A stretch of 64,000 nucleotides of DNA. Source: Pelagibacterium lentulum. GTDB lineage: Bacteria > Pseudomonadota > Alphaproteobacteria > Rhizobiales > Devosiaceae. Within the stretch, counting starts at the first letter, position 1, and every line of letters starts with the position of its first letter. The translations under genes and the position numbers were made by a program. Below, piece by piece: positions 9,046-18,976 of the stretch. The DNA is taken from positions 117,276 to 181,275 of the forward strand of contig NZ_RZMW01000041.1 of NCBI RefSeq assembly GCF_003992625.1. The letters are read 5' to 3'. The notes beneath the pieces are model-generated. The model was not told where the DNA came from. It saw only the letters and a list, made by a program, of their open reading frames with translations, and made no database searches.

Positions 9046-10262
9046 TGCCACGCGCTATCTTATGTATTCTTGACAGTTTCGGCATTGGCGGCGCACCAGA
9101 TGCAGCCCAATTCGGCGATGAGGGCGCCGATACGCTTGGTCACATCGCTCAGACCTGTGCGGACGGCCGTGGCGACGTGCCGGGTTTACGTTCCGGGCCA
9201 TTGGCGCTGCCCAATCTCGATGCGCTCGGACTTGGCGCAGCCGCAAAACTTTCAACCGGAGAAATTCCTGTCGGGCTGACCGACCAGCCCAAGGGCGGGC
9301 GCTGGGGTGTTGGCCGTGAGGTTTCGATCGGCAAGGATACGCCGTCGGGCCACTGGGAGATTGCCGGCGTGCCGGTGCCGTTTGAATGGGGCTATTTCCC
9401 AAACGAGAACCCGGCATTCGGCCAGGATCTGCTCGATAAAATCTATAGGGCTGCAGGGCTCGAAGGCTCGCTTGCCAATACCCATGCGTCCGGCACGCAG
9501 GTGATCGAGGATTTCGGCGCGGAGTCCGTCCGATCGGACAAGCCGATCTTTTATACGTCTGTGGATTCTGTCTTCCAGATCGCCGCCCATGAAACCCATT
9601 TCGGGCTCGAGCGGCTTTATGAACTTTGCCAGACAGTGTTTCGGTTCACAGCGCCATTGAGAATCGGCCGCGTGATCGCGCGCCCGTTTGTGGGCGAGGA
9701 TGCCAAATCGTTCAAGCGCACCGGCAATCGGCGCGATTTTGCCATCGACCCACCCGAGCCCACCCTGCTCGATCGCGCCAAGGCGCATGACCGGCAGGTC
9801 TTTGCCATTGGCAAGGTTTCCGACATCTATGCGGGACGCGGGGTGACGCACAAGATCAAGGCTTCTGGCAATATGGTTCTATTCGATCGCACGCTGGAAG
9901 CGCTCGACATGGCCGCCGATGGCGCGCTGATTTTCACGAACTTTGTCGATTTCGATACCGAGTTCGGCCATCGCCGTGATCCGGGCGGTTATGCGGGCGC
10001 GTTGGAGCAATTCGACGCGCGCCTGCCCGAGCTGATTGCCAAGCTTAAAGATGACGATCTTCTGGTCATCACCGCCGATCACGGCAACGATCCGACATGG
10101 CGCGGCACCGATCACACGCGCGAGCAGGTTCCAATCCTGTTATTTTCCCGGCAATTGGCGCAAGGGAGCATTGGCTTGCGGCCCGTTCTGTCCGATATTG
10201 GCGAGACCATCGCCCATTGGCTGGGCTTGCCGCCCGGTCCGCACGGCACAAGTGCATTATAA
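9045..10262 (+). CDS. deoB: Phosphopentomutase
   Basis: Interconverts (deoxy)ribose-1-phosphate and (deoxy)ribose-5-phosphate, linking the two nucleoside phosphorylases to DeoC. At 405 residues it is a member of the alkaline phosphatase superfamily. The N-terminal metal-binding segment [13 protein letters not shown], the phospho-acceptor threonine region [10 protein letters not shown] near residue 98, and the C-terminal metal ligands [13 protein letters not shown] and ITADHGNDP are all visible. A GGAGG ribosome binding site lies in the end of deoA. All steps from imported deoxynucleoside to triose phosphate are therefore encoded here. Confidence 0.96.
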   Translation: MPRAILCILDSFGIGGAPDAAQFGDEGADTLGHIAQTCADGRGDVPGLRSGPLALPNLDALGLGAAAKLSTGEIPVGLTDQPKGGRWGVGREVSIGKDTPSGHWEIAGVPVPFEWGYFPNENPAFGQDLLDKIYRAAGLEGSLANTHASGTQVIEDFGAESVRSDKPIFYTSVDSVFQIAAHETHFGLERLYELCQTVFRFTAPLRIGRVIARPFVGEDAKSFKRTGNRRDFAIDPPEPTLLDRAKAHDRQVFAIGKVSDIYAGRGVTHKIKASGNMVLFDRTLEALDMAADGALIFTNFVDFDTEFGHRRDPGGYAGALEQFDARLPELIAKLKDDDLLVITADHGNDPTWRGTDHTREQVPILLFSRQLAQGSIGLRPVLSDIGETIAHWLGLPPGPHGTSAL

Positions 10263-10280
10263 CAACAAGAGCGGCACCAC

Positions 10281-10910
10281 ATGCAGAACCTTACCGTCGT
10301 CGAACACCCGCTTGTCCAGCACAAGCTCACCATCATGCGTTGCAAGGATACCTCGACCGCCAGTTTCCGGCGCCTTCTGCGCGAGATCGCACATTTGCTT
10401 TGCTATGAAGTCACCCGCGACCTCGAAGTCGAACTGATTGATATCGAAACCCCGGTCGGGCCGACCAAATCACCAACGCTCAAGGGTAAAAAACTCGTCT
10501 TTGCCTCAATCCTGCGAGCGGGCGAAGGTTTGCTTGAGGGCATGCTCGATCTGGTGCCCTCGGCGCGCGTTGCCCATATCGGGCTCTATCGCGACCCTGA
10601 AACCCTCGAAGCGATCGAATATTATTTCAAGGCACCGTCAGACGCTGCCGACCGACTGGTGATCGTTGTCGATCCCATGCTGGCGACTGCCAATTCAGCG
10701 ATTGCTGCTGTGCAAAAGCTCAAGGATCGCGGCGCCAACAATCTGCGCTTTCTGTGCCTGCTGGCAGCCCCCGAGGGGGTCGAGCGGTTCACCAAAGCCC
10801 ATCCCGACGTGCCAATCTTCACCGCCAGCCTGGATGAAAAGCTCAACGATCACGGCTATATCGTGCCGGGCCTTGGCGATGCCGGCGACCGGATGTACGG
10901 CACCAGATAG
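10281..10910 (+). CDS. upp: Uracil phosphoribosyltransferase
   Basis: Converts uracil plus PRPP to UMP, salvaging the base freed by the phosphorylases. At 209 residues it has the usual length. It shows the conserved [14 protein letters not shown] segment near residue 75, the PRPP-binding [12 protein letters not shown] near residue 128, and the C-terminal uracil pocket [17 protein letters not shown]. It is the last gene of the plus-strand nucleoside operon. Its stop is only two bases from the stop of the convergent kinase gene, leaving no room for a separate terminator hairpin. Confidence 0.96.
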   Translation: MQNLTVVEHPLVQHKLTIMRCKDTSTASFRRLLREIAHLLCYEVTRDLEVELIDIETPVGPTKSPTLKGKKLVFASILRAGEGLLEGMLDLVPSARVAHIGLYRDPETLEAIEYYFKAPSDAADRLVIVVDPMLATANSAIAAVQKLKDRGANNLRFLCLLAAPEGVERFTKAHPDVPIFTASLDEKLNDHGYIVPGLGDAGDRMYGTR

Positions 10911-10912
10911 GT

Positions 10913-12496
10913 TTACGGAGCGGTCATCGCATCGATTTCAGCGCGATGGGCGTGCATCTTTTTGAAAATTGCAAAATCGGCATCATAGCGCGCCTTGCGT
11001 GAAGGGTCCGGTTCGCGCCGGAGCGCTTCTTGTGCCATCGCCGTGGCCGCGCTTTTCAGATCGGGATGCAGCCCGGCCGCTTTGGCGGCAGAAATGGCTG
11101 TGCCCAAAAGCATGGCATCGGCTCCGGGCATTTCGTTGACAACGCATCCGGTCATATCGGCATAAAGCGCCATCAGCAGCGGATTACGGGTGTGCCCACC
11201 GGCAATATGGAGCGTATCGATCTCATAGCCTTGTGCATTGAGCGTTTCGAGAATTTGCCGGATACCGCAAGCGATTGCCACGCAAGTCCGCCAATAGAGC
11301 GCGCACAGCCCATCAAACGAGGCATCGAGGTTCAGCCCCGAAATCACGCCCAGGGCATCGGGGTTGGCAAACGGGGATCGGTTGCCATGGAAATCGGGCA
11401 GGACATGCAAGCGCGCCGCGAGTTCCCCCCCTGTCTGGCTTTGCAGTTCACTGATCCGGGCAATGATCTTTTCGTGCATTTCGGGGTTGGACACACTGCC
11501 CGCGCCGTGCGTGGCAATTATGTGGTCGAGCGCCGCCCCCGATGCCGATTGACCGCCCTCGATCAGCCAGCACTCAGGCAAAAGCGCGCCAAAATATGGG
11601 CCCCAAAGCCCCCGCGCCGGGCGCGGGTTCAGGTTAAGTGCCGTCACCGCGCTCGAGGTCCCCGCAATCAAGCCCAGGTGCCGCTCAAGGCTTGCCGTTT
11701 CCCCGGCAAACGCGGCCAGAACACCCATTGCACCGGCATGCCCATCGATTATCCCCGCGCCAACCCGGCAGTTTGTCGTCAATCCCAGGTCTTTTGCCGC
11801 CGCATCTGTCAACGGTCCAAGATCGGTCCCCACCGGGGTGGCCCTATCGGGCAATTTCCCCTTTTCCAGCAAGTCGTCCAGCCCGCAAAGCGCCAGAAAG
11901 TCGCGCTGCCAGCCTTGGCTCTCATGCGCGAGATAGGTCCATTTGGCCGTCAATGTGGATTGTGAGCGCGCCATTGAACCGCTGGATTTGAACGTCAGGA
12001 AATCGGCAAGGTCGTAGAGCGCGCCGATCTTGTCCCATGTTTGTGGCATATTGGTCTTGAGCCACATCAGCTTAGGAATTTCCATTTCCGGGGACATTAC
12101 ACCCCCGGCAAAATCGAGAACCTTATGACCGGCGAGAGTGATCTGGCGCGCTTGTTTGGCCGCCCTGTGGTCGAGCCAGACAATCGTATCCCACGCGGCA
12201 TCCTGTTCGGGTCCAACCGGCAAGGGCGCGCCGTCGCGATCCCGCACCACAAGCGAGCAGGTCGCCGAATAGCTCAGGCCCATGACCTCGTCCGGCTTTA
12301 TTGCCGCCCGGTCAACCGCTGCGCGCACAGCCTTGCAGACTGCATTCCAGATGTCTTCGGATTGATGTTCAGCCCGATCCGCGCCGTGGCGTGAAATCTG
12401 AATGGGTTGGGTCGTCCGGGCCAAAAGGCAACCGGTCCTGTCCAGCACCCCGGCACGCGCGCTCGTGGTGCCCACATCCACCGCGACAAGAACCAT
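10913..12496 (-). CDS. FGGY-family pentulose kinase, probably D-ribulokinase type
   Basis: A 527-residue sugar kinase with the N-terminal phosphate loop DVGTTSARAG (residues 7-16), WLDHRA near residue 112, IIDGHAGAMG near residue 242, IAGTSS near residue 270 and the C-terminal IAGGHTRNPLL. Length and motifs fit the FGGY branch containing D-ribulose kinases, not xylulokinase or glycerol kinase; the assignment rests on memory of the family. It is the last gene of the polyol operon and would phosphorylate the ketose made by the dehydrogenase encoded upstream. An AGGGAAGG ribosome binding site precedes the ATG. Confidence 0.8.
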   Translation of the reverse strand: MVLVAVDVGTTSARAGVLDRTGCLLARTTQPIQISRHGADRAEHQSEDIWNAVCKAVRAAVDRAAIKPDEVMGLSYSATCSLVVRDRDGAPLPVGPEQDAAWDTIVWLDHRAAKQARQITLAGHKVLDFAGGVMSPEMEIPKLMWLKTNMPQTWDKIGALYDLADFLTFKSSGSMARSQSTLTAKWTYLAHESQGWQRDFLALCGLDDLLEKGKLPDRATPVGTDLGPLTDAAAKDLGLTTNCRVGAGIIDGHAGAMGVLAAFAGETASLERHLGLIAGTSSAVTALNLNPRPARGLWGPYFGALLPECWLIEGGQSASGAALDHIIATHGAGSVSNPEMHEKIIARISELQSQTGGELAARLHVLPDFHGNRSPFANPDALGVISGLNLDASFDGLCALYWRTCVAIACGIRQILETLNAQGYEIDTLHIAGGHTRNPLLMALYADMTGCVVNEMPGADAMLLGTAISAAKAAGLHPDLKSAATAMAQEALRREPDPSRKARYDADFAIFKKMHAHRAEIDAMTAP

Positions 12497-12507
12497 GGCC
12501 TTCCCTA

Positions 12508-13221
12508 CTACTCCCCGAAAAGTTGCGGGGAGTGTAAAAGATCGGGCAGCATCTGCATATCTGCGAAGATGTAATCTGGTTCAAGCATTGCCAATTTTTC
12601 ATCCAGACCCGCCGGTTCGGCATGCCCCCCGCCGGTAAAGCCGAACACTTTCATGCCCGCGGCCTTTGCCGCTAGTATGCCCGCAGGACTGTCCTCGATC
12701 ACAAGGCACTTTTCGGGGGAGAACCCCATTTGCCTTGCCGCGAGGAGAAACAGGTCCGGCGCGGGCTTGCCGTTCTCGACCATGGTGGCGGAAAAGACAT
12801 GGCTACCGAAATAGGTGTCGAGCGCGGTCAGTTTGAGACTGAGCGCTATGCGTTCGGGCTGGCTCGAAGAGGCTACGCAGAAGGGCATATCCAATCCGGC
12901 AAGCACATTTCCGATCCCTGCAACCGGGGACAACGCAGCCTCAAATCGCGCGAACAATTTCGACCGCATGGTCTCAACGGTGCCGGGCGCGAGCTCCAAA
13001 TCGAACTCCTTGCGCAAAATTGCGGTCATCGTCGAAAAAGAACGCCCCAAGAACCGGTCATAGGCCATTTCATCATCAACGCTCAGGCCCAGTTCGGCGA
13101 GCGTCGCGGTCAGAACCGCTATGGCAAGCGGTTCGCTATCGACCAGAACGCCGTCGCAATCGAAAATCACGAGCTCCGGTGCCGGACCTTTCGGGCGCAT
13201 ATGCGGTGCTGCGCCTGTCAT
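12508..13221 (-). CDS. HAD-superfamily sugar-phosphate phosphatase
   Basis: A 237-residue HAD subfamily IA hydrolase. Motif I DCDGVLVDSE contains the nucleophile Asp21 and acid/base Asp23. Motif II is ASSSQ near residue 117, the lysine motif is NGKPAPD, and motif IV is VIEDSPAG. Such enzymes dephosphorylate small sugar phosphates, and related genes are common in rhizobial polyol operons, where they may remove unwanted hexitol or ketose phosphates. The substrate is not deducible here. It lies two bases after the dehydrogenase gene and eleven before the kinase gene, so it is co-transcribed. Confidence 0.85.
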   Translation of the reverse strand: MTGAAPHMRPKGPAPELVIFDCDGVLVDSEPLAIAVLTATLAELGLSVDDEMAYDRFLGRSFSTMTAILRKEFDLELAPGTVETMRSKLFARFEAALSPVAGIGNVLAGLDMPFCVASSSQPERIALSLKLTALDTYFGSHVFSATMVENGKPAPDLFLLAARQMGFSPEKCLVIEDSPAGILAAKAAGMKVFGFTGGGHAEPAGLDEKLAMLEPDYIFADMQMLPDLLHSPQLFGE

Positions 13222-13223
13222 CG

Positions 13224-14699
13224 CTAAAGCCGGTCTTCGAGATAGGCAATCAAGGTTTCGCGCGTGCCATCGGCCCAGACTTTGCGCAAGGCCGCTGCGA
13301 AGGCATCGCGATACACCGTATCGTCAGCCAGCGCTCCAAAAATATCGTGCATGGAAAGGAAAGCATCGGGATCGTCTTTTGCAGCAATGGCTGCGCCCTT
13401 TATACGGTCCCAGTTCGGATCGTTGGGGGCAATCGGCGCACCGGATTCTGTCGCCCCATAGCAATAGCGGCACCAGAGCGCGGAGACCAGCGCGAGCCCG
13501 GTAACATTTTGTCCAACCGCCAGCCGGTCGATCACTGAGGGCAGGATAAACTTTGGCTGACGGTTGGAGCCATCCAGGCATAAGCGCTGGATGGTGTCGG
13601 CAATCTTGGGATTGGCGAAGCGCTCGGCAATCAGCGCCCGATAAGCCTCAAGATCGGTGTCGGGAACCGGCGGAACCACCGGAATGATTTCTTCGCTTGT
13701 CAATTTGGCCAGATAGGCAGCGATCAGCGGTTCTTCCATCGCCTCATGGACAAAGTGGATATCCATCAGCGCCCCCGGATAGGCAATCGCCGCGTGGCCG
13801 CCATTCAATATCCGCAGCTTCATCAGTTCGTAGGGCGCCACATCGGGTACGAAGGTTACGCCCACCTTTTCCAGCGCCGGCCGCCCGAGCGGAAAATCGT
13901 CTTCCAGAACCCATTGGGTAAAGGTTTCGCAAAAGACCGGCCAGCCATCTTTAACGCCAAATTGGGTTTCGAGCAGCGCGCGTTCGCGATCCGAGGTTGC
14001 CGGTGTGATCCGGTCCACCATCCCATTGGGAAAGGACACATTCTCGCGCACCCATCGCGCAAGCGCGGCATCAAACACTTCTGCCAGCCCGGCAATGGCG
14101 TTCATGGTCACCTTGCCGTTATGGGGAATGTTATCGCAGCACATCACGGCAAAGGGCGCGATGCCCTTGTCCCGGCGCGCGATCAGCCCGGCAAGGATAA
14201 GGCCGAACACGGTTCTCGGTGCTGCAATATTGGCCGCGTCGGCAACAATCTCGGGATGGGAGGCATCGAATGCGCCTGCGGCGTCGAGAAAATACCCGCC
14301 TTCGGTGATGGTCAGCGAGACAATGCGAATCTGGGGATCGGCAAGTCTTGCGATCAGCGCCTCGGGATCATTGGGGTCGATATAATCGAGCATCGGCGCC
14401 AGAACGCGGGCCGTTGTGCTCGTTGCTTCCTGTTCCACAAGCGTCGTCAGGTAGTCCTGCGCAGCAAGCACCTCGCGCATCTTCGCATCGGACTGACGCA
14501 CACCGGCCCCGATTATGCCGAAATCGCGACTTTCACCCATTGCAAACAAGTCATTGAGATATGCTGCCTGATGGGCCCGATGAAAATTGCCTACTCCGAA
14601 ATGAACGATACCGGCGGTGATGTCCTCGCGCGCAAATCCGGGACCCGATACGGTGTCTGGCAGATCCGTCAATGTGGTGGCGGATAGCTTGATACTCAT
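13224..14699 (-). CDS. mtlK: Mannitol 2-dehydrogenase family polyol dehydrogenase
   Basis: A long-chain secondary alcohol dehydrogenase of 491 residues from the ATG at 14699; a GTG one codon earlier is also possible, but AGGAAAAA sits correctly for the ATG. The NAD-binding segment HFGVGNFHRAHQAAY is near residue 32, and the active-site lysine/asparagine/histidine set is in MKLRILNGGHAAIAYPG near residue 297. This family oxidises D-mannitol to D-fructose, and several members also oxidise D-arabinitol to D-xylulose. Its place between the smoEFGK-like transporter and the kinase fits polyol catabolism. No sorbitol dehydrogenase (SmoS) gene is present, unlike some smo operons. Confidence 0.9.
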   Translation of the reverse strand: MSIKLSATTLTDLPDTVSGPGFAREDITAGIVHFGVGNFHRAHQAAYLNDLFAMGESRDFGIIGAGVRQSDAKMREVLAAQDYLTTLVEQEATSTTARVLAPMLDYIDPNDPEALIARLADPQIRIVSLTITEGGYFLDAAGAFDASHPEIVADAANIAAPRTVFGLILAGLIARRDKGIAPFAVMCCDNIPHNGKVTMNAIAGLAEVFDAALARWVRENVSFPNGMVDRITPATSDRERALLETQFGVKDGWPVFCETFTQWVLEDDFPLGRPALEKVGVTFVPDVAPYELMKLRILNGGHAAIAYPGALMDIHFVHEAMEEPLIAAYLAKLTSEEIIPVVPPVPDTDLEAYRALIAERFANPKIADTIQRLCLDGSNRQPKFILPSVIDRLAVGQNVTGLALVSALWCRYCYGATESGAPIAPNDPNWDRIKGAAIAAKDDPDAFLSMHDIFGALADDTVYRDAFAAALRKVWADGTRETLIAYLEDRL

Positions 14700-14747
14700 C
14701 ACATTTTTCCTGTTTCAGCGCAGTCCAGACATCAGGTCCTTCGGTCC

Positions 14748-15746
14748 TCAGATTGCCTGTCCCTGCGCGTCGAACTTATAGAGCCGTCCGTCCATTGGGG
14801 TCATGTAGACGGTTTCGCCGCTGTGGAAGGCGACATCACCCGAGGCGCGCACCGTTATCTGGCCCACGTCATCTACATGCACGTAAAGGAAAGTATCGGA
14901 GCCCAGATGTTCGGCAACACCGACCGTGCCCGCCCACAGCCCCTCGGTTTTCGATGGTGACAGGTGTTCGGGTCGCACGCCAACGGTATGTGCGCCCATT
15001 TTTTTCGCCTCGTCCCCCTCAATGAAGTTCATCCGCGGTGAGCCGATAAAACCGGCGACAAACCTGTTGGCCGGCTTTGTATAGAGTTCAAGTGGCGTGC
15101 CGTACTGTTCAATATTGCCAGCATTGAGCACGACGATCTTGTCGGCCATAGTCATGGCTTCCACCTGATCGTGGGTCACATAGACCATCGTGGTCTTGAG
15201 TTTTTTATGCAACTCGGAGATCTCAAGCCGCATGTTGACGCGCAACGCGGCATCGAGATTGGAGAGCGGCTCGTCGAAAAGGAAAGCCTTGGGTTGACGC
15301 ACGATGGCGCGACCGATCGCGACACGCTGGCGCTGGCCGCCCGAAAGCTGGCGCGGCTTACGATCGAGATAATCGGTCAGGTTAAGGATCGATGCGGCGT
15401 TGTTCACCGCCTTGTCGATCGTCTCCTTGTCCGCGCCTTCCATCTTGAGCGGGAAGGCAATATTGCCGCGCACGCTCATATGGGGGTAGAGCGCATAGGA
15501 CTGGAACACCATCGACAGCTTGCGCTGGGCGGGTGCCGTCCTGGTCATGTCCTGCCCGTCGATTTGGATCACACCGCCCGACACATCTTCCAGCCCGGCA
15601 ATCAGGCGCAGAAGTGTCGACTTCCCACAGCCTGACGGTCCGACAAAGACCACGAACTGCCCGTCTTCGATTTCAAGCGAAATATCGGGAATGACCGTGA
15701 CGCCGCCGAAATTCTTGCTAACATTTTGAAGTGAAATCGAACCCAT
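14748..15746 (-). CDS. smoK: Polyol ABC transporter, ATP-binding protein (SmoK/UgpC type)
   Basis: A 332-residue ATPase of the MalK/UgpC class. Walker A is GPSGCGKST near residue 36, the signature [15 protein letters not shown] near residue 134, followed by Walker B FLFDEP. The C-terminal 100 residues are the TOBE/MalK regulatory domain, ending in a typical VRPEHL...[10 protein letters not shown] pattern. It powers import through the two permeases encoded just upstream; a 12-base gap separates it from the permease gene. An AAGGAAT ribosome binding site precedes the ATG. Confidence 0.93.
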   Translation of the reverse strand: MGSISLQNVSKNFGGVTVIPDISLEIEDGQFVVFVGPSGCGKSTLLRLIAGLEDVSGGVIQIDGQDMTRTAPAQRKLSMVFQSYALYPHMSVRGNIAFPLKMEGADKETIDKAVNNAASILNLTDYLDRKPRQLSGGQRQRVAIGRAIVRQPKAFLFDEPLSNLDAALRVNMRLEISELHKKLKTTMVYVTHDQVEAMTMADKIVVLNAGNIEQYGTPLELYTKPANRFVAGFIGSPRMNFIEGDEAKKMGAHTVGVRPEHLSPSKTEGLWAGTVGVAEHLGSDTFLYVHVDDVGQITVRASGDVAFHSGETVYMTPMDGRLYKFDAQGQAI

Positions 15747-15758
15747 ATCGAAAATTCC

Positions 15759-16589
15759 TTACTTTACGGCGCCGAATGTGAGGCCACGCACAAGCTGCTT
15801 CTGGCTGAACCAGCCCATGATCAGAATGGGCGCGATGGCAAGCGTTGAGGCTGCCGAGAGTTTTGCCCAGAACAGACCCTCGGGCGATGAATAGGACGCA
15901 ATGAACGCGGTCAGCGGCGCTGCGCGTGTCGTTGTGAGGTTGAGCGTCCAGAAGGCTTCGTTCCAGGCAAGAATGATGTTGAGCAGCATTGTCGAGGCGA
16001 TGCCGGGGATGGCCATTGGCGTCAGCACATAGATGATTTCCTGGCGCAGACTGGCGCCATCCATACGCGAGGCTTCCAGAATATCGACCGGAATCTCCTT
16101 GAAATAGGTATAGAGCATCCAGACGATGATCGGCAGGTTGATCATGGTCAGGACGATGATCAAACCGATATGGGTGTCGAGCAGGCGCAGGTCGCGGAAG
16201 ATCAGATAAATCGGCACCAGAACGCCAACGGCGGGCAGCATCTTGGTCGAGAGCATCCACAAGAGCACATCCTTTGTGCGCTTGGTCGGGGAAAACGCCA
16301 TCGCCCAAGCCGCCGGAATGGCGATTATGAGCCCGATTATGGTCGAACCGACCGCCGTAATCACCGAATTGGAAAAGTGACGGAAATAGTTCGAGCGCGT
16401 CTGCACGGTTTGGTAATTTTCCAGCGTCCAGTCAAAAAACAGGAAGCGCGGCGGCATGGCAATCGCGGTCCCTTCGGTCTTGAAGCTGGTCAAAAACGTC
16501 CAGAGGATCGGGAAAAACAGAGTCAATCCGATCAGCCACGCAATGGCTGAAACAATGACCTTGCGACGGGTTGAAATTGTGCGTGCCAT
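15759..16589 (-). CDS. smoG: Polyol ABC transporter, permease (SmoG type)
   Basis: An inner-membrane permease of the MalG class, about 276 residues. The start was set at the ATG at 16589 (MARTISTRR) because AAGGAGAGGG lies just before it; the frame is open further upstream but without a good site. Six hydrophobic segments are apparent, and the cytoplasmic EAA loop reads EASRMDGASLRQEI near residue 172, the contact site for the ATPase. The C-terminus QKQLVRGLTFGAVK is the usual ending of this family. It lies directly between the SmoF-type permease and the ATPase. Confidence 0.92.
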   Translation of the reverse strand: MARTISTRRKVIVSAIAWLIGLTLFFPILWTFLTSFKTEGTAIAMPPRFLFFDWTLENYQTVQTRSNYFRHFSNSVITAVGSTIIGLIIAIPAAWAMAFSPTKRTKDVLLWMLSTKMLPAVGVLVPIYLIFRDLRLLDTHIGLIIVLTMINLPIIVWMLYTYFKEIPVDILEASRMDGASLRQEIIYVLTPMAIPGIASTMLLNIILAWNEAFWTLNLTTTRAAPLTAFIASYSSPEGLFWAKLSAASTLAIAPILIMGWFSQKQLVRGLTFGAVK

Positions 16590-16599
16590 TTCCCTCTCC

Positions 16600-17472
16600 T
16601 TACGCGTCCAGGTTGCGACCGACGATGCGCAATAGAAAGAGCGCAACGATATTGGCCAGGATGACCGCAACAATGCCACCGGCGGACGCCAGCCCGACGT
16701 CAAATTGCAGCAGCGATTGGATATAGATCAGGAATGTGAGGTTGGTGGTCGCGACGCCCGGACCGCCAGCCGTGGTGACGAAAATTTCCGCAAAGATCGA
16801 GAGCAGGAAGATGGTCTGGATCAGCATCACGACCGTGATCGCGCGCGCCAGATGCGGCAAGATGATATAGAAGAACAGCGACAGCGGCCCGGCACCGTCC
16901 ATGCCCGCGGCTTCCTTTTGCTCTTCATCGAGCGATTGCAGCGCGGTGAGAATGATCAGCGTGGCAAAGGGTAACCATTGCCAGGAGACGATCAGGATAA
17001 TCGAAAGCATGGGCACTTGCCCGAACCAATCGAGTGGCTGAACGCCAAAAACACGCGCAATGAAGGAAAACAGCCCGTTGACCGGGTGCATCATCATGTT
17101 CTTCCACACAAGCGCAGAAACGGTCGGCATGACAAAGAACGGCGCGATCACCAGCAGCCGCACGATGCCTTGCCCGAAAATCGGCTGATCGAGCAAAAGG
17201 GCCAGAAGCGTTCCCCCGATCAGGGTGATGGCCAGAACTCCACCGACCAGCACCAGCGTATTGGTCAGTGCGGCCCAGAAATTGGGATTGGCGAAAAAGT
17301 AGCGGTAATTGTCCAGCCCGGTGAAATATTCCATACCGGGCATCAGCAGATTGTAGCGCTGGAATGAGAAATACAGCGTCATCGAGAGCGGGATCAGCAT
17401 CCAGGCAAGCAGCAATAGCACTGCCGGCGACATCATGAGACGGGCCGCGGTCTGGGTCTGTTGGGTTGCCAT
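16600..17472 (-). CDS. smoF: Polyol ABC transporter, permease (SmoF type)
   Basis: A permease of the MalF/UgpA class, about 290 residues from the ATG at 17472, chosen because GGGAG lies eight bases upstream; an ATG two codons earlier would be too close to that site. Sequence features include an N-terminal hydrophobic helix (PAVLLLLAWMLIPLSMTLYFSF), the periplasmic tract typical of this subunit, and the EAA loop EEQKEAAGMDGAGPLSLF. It pairs with SmoG to form the transmembrane channel. Ten bases separate it from the next gene. Confidence 0.92.
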   Translation of the reverse strand: MATQQTQTAARLMMSPAVLLLLAWMLIPLSMTLYFSFQRYNLLMPGMEYFTGLDNYRYFFANPNFWAALTNTLVLVGGVLAITLIGGTLLALLLDQPIFGQGIVRLLVIAPFFVMPTVSALVWKNMMMHPVNGLFSFIARVFGVQPLDWFGQVPMLSIILIVSWQWLPFATLIILTALQSLDEEQKEAAGMDGAGPLSLFFYIILPHLARAITVVMLIQTIFLLSIFAEIFVTTAGGPGVATTNLTFLIYIQSLLQFDVGLASAGGIVAVILANIVALFLLRIVGRNLDA

Positions 17473-17584
17473 GATCATATCTCCCGGTTGCAACCGCATC
17501 GTCGCGAAAGCGCGTCGCGAGCGATGCCGTTCACCTTGTGCCCGTCACCTTATGCGCGGACATTTTCGGAAACCAATGTTCGTT

Positions 17585-17628
17585 CAAAAAGGGGAAAGGG
17601 CCAACGTCGTTGCACCGGCCCTTTCGGG
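17585..17628 (-). terminator. Hairpin between binding-protein and permease genes
   Basis: A nine-base stem, GAAAGGGCC (17594-17602) pairing with GGCCCTTTC (17617-17625), with a 14-base loop. On the minus strand it is followed by CCCC then five Ts, the form of an intrinsic terminator. It follows the stop of smoE and precedes smoF. It probably works as a partial terminator or mRNA stabiliser, keeping the binding protein in excess over the membrane subunits. Confidence 0.7.
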
Positions 17629-17638
17629 GAGGAGCCGA

Positions 17639-18949
17639 CTACCGGTAGTAGCCGCTGCGATCCATTTCCATACGGGTTATCTGCTGGGCCTGCTGGAGAG
17701 CCTGGTCAACCGATGTCTGGCCAGCAAGAGCCGCCGAGAATATCTGGCCAACCGCCGTGCCGATACCCTGGAATTCAGGGATCGCTACGAACTGACCACC
17801 CGAGTAGGGCACGTCCTGAACCGAGGAGTTGGAAGTATTTGCCGAATTCATCGCATCGAGCGTCATTCCGGCAAAGGGCGCTGCCTCGATATATGCAGGG
17901 TTCTCATAGAGCGAGGTGCGGGTGCCGGGAGGCACATTTGCCCAACCTTCCTGGCTGGCAACCAGTTCAAGATAATCCTTGGAAGTCGCCCAGGCGAGGA
18001 ATTGTTGGGCGGCATCCGCATTCTGCGAGCTTGCAGGGATGCCCAGCGACCAGACCCAGAGCCAATTGCCATGGTTGCCGAAGTTATTATGCGTTGGGAA
18101 TAGGGCATAGCCTACGCTGTCGGCAACTTCGGACTCATCGGGATTGGTCACAAAGGATGCCGCAACGGTCGCGTCCATCCACATGCCGCAACGCCCCTGC
18201 TGGAACAGCGCCAGATTTTCGTTAAACCCGTTAGACGATGCCCCCGGAGGGCCGGCTTCGGTCATCAGATCGACGTATAAATTGAGCGCCTCATTCCATT
18301 CAGGACTGTCAAACTGGGGCTCCCAATCCATATCGAACCAACGCGCTCCGTAGGAATTGGCAAGGGCTGTCAGGAACGCCATGTTCTCGCCCCACCCGGC
18401 ACGGCCACGCAGACAGATGCCATAAATTTCAGCGTCCCGGTCGGTAATCTGACGGGCGGCGTCGGCGATAAAATCCCATGTCGGGGCTTCCGGCATGTCC
18501 AGCCCTGCTTGCTCAAACAAGTCCGTGCGATACATGATCATCGCGCTTTCAGCATAAAATGGCGCCGCATAGAGCTGTCCATCCACCGTCAATGCCTGGC
18601 GCACTGCGGGCAGCAGGTCATCGATGTCATAATCGCCGCCCAGACCATCCAGCGGCGCGAGCCAGCCCTGCGCCGCCCAGATCGGGGTTTCATAAGCACC
18701 GATGGTCATTATGTCATATTGGCCGCCCTGGGTCGCAATGTCGGTGGTGACGCGCTGACGCAGGATATTTTCTTCGAGAATAACCCAATCGAGCGCGATG
18801 CCGGTTTCTTCTGTGAACTGGGGCGAGAGTGCCTGCATGCGAATCATGTCGCCATTATTCACGGTTGCGATGGTCAGGGATTGGGCCTGCGCCGTTGCCG
18901 CCAGGACAACGAGCGAGCACGACCCGAGAACGAGTGAAGACAGTTTCAT
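17639..18949 (-). CDS. smoE: Polyol ABC transporter, periplasmic binding protein (SmoE type)
   Basis: An extracellular solute-binding protein of family 1, 436 residues from the ATG at 18949, eight bases after a GGGAGG; the open frame begins eight codons earlier. The N-terminus MKLSSLVLGSCSLVVLAATAQAQS is a Sec signal peptide with likely cleavage after AQA. The mature protein has the NNGDMIRMQAL and MTIGAYETPIWAAQGWLAPLD patterns seen in sorbitol/mannitol-binding proteins of alphaproteobacteria. It is the first gene of the transporter operon, downstream of its own promoter and a palindromic operator. Confidence 0.9.
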   Translation of the reverse strand: MKLSSLVLGSCSLVVLAATAQAQSLTIATVNNGDMIRMQALSPQFTEETGIALDWVILEENILRQRVTTDIATQGGQYDIMTIGAYETPIWAAQGWLAPLDGLGGDYDIDDLLPAVRQALTVDGQLYAAPFYAESAMIMYRTDLFEQAGLDMPEAPTWDFIADAARQITDRDAEIYGICLRGRAGWGENMAFLTALANSYGARWFDMDWEPQFDSPEWNEALNLYVDLMTEAGPPGASSNGFNENLALFQQGRCGMWMDATVAASFVTNPDESEVADSVGYALFPTHNNFGNHGNWLWVWSLGIPASSQNADAAQQFLAWATSKDYLELVASQEGWANVPPGTRTSLYENPAYIEAAPFAGMTLDAMNSANTSNSSVQDVPYSGGQFVAIPEFQGIGTAVGQIFSAALAGQTSVDQALQQAQQITRMEMDRSGYYR

Positions 18950-18976
18950 TGGTAAAACCTCCCATATGCCCATTTG

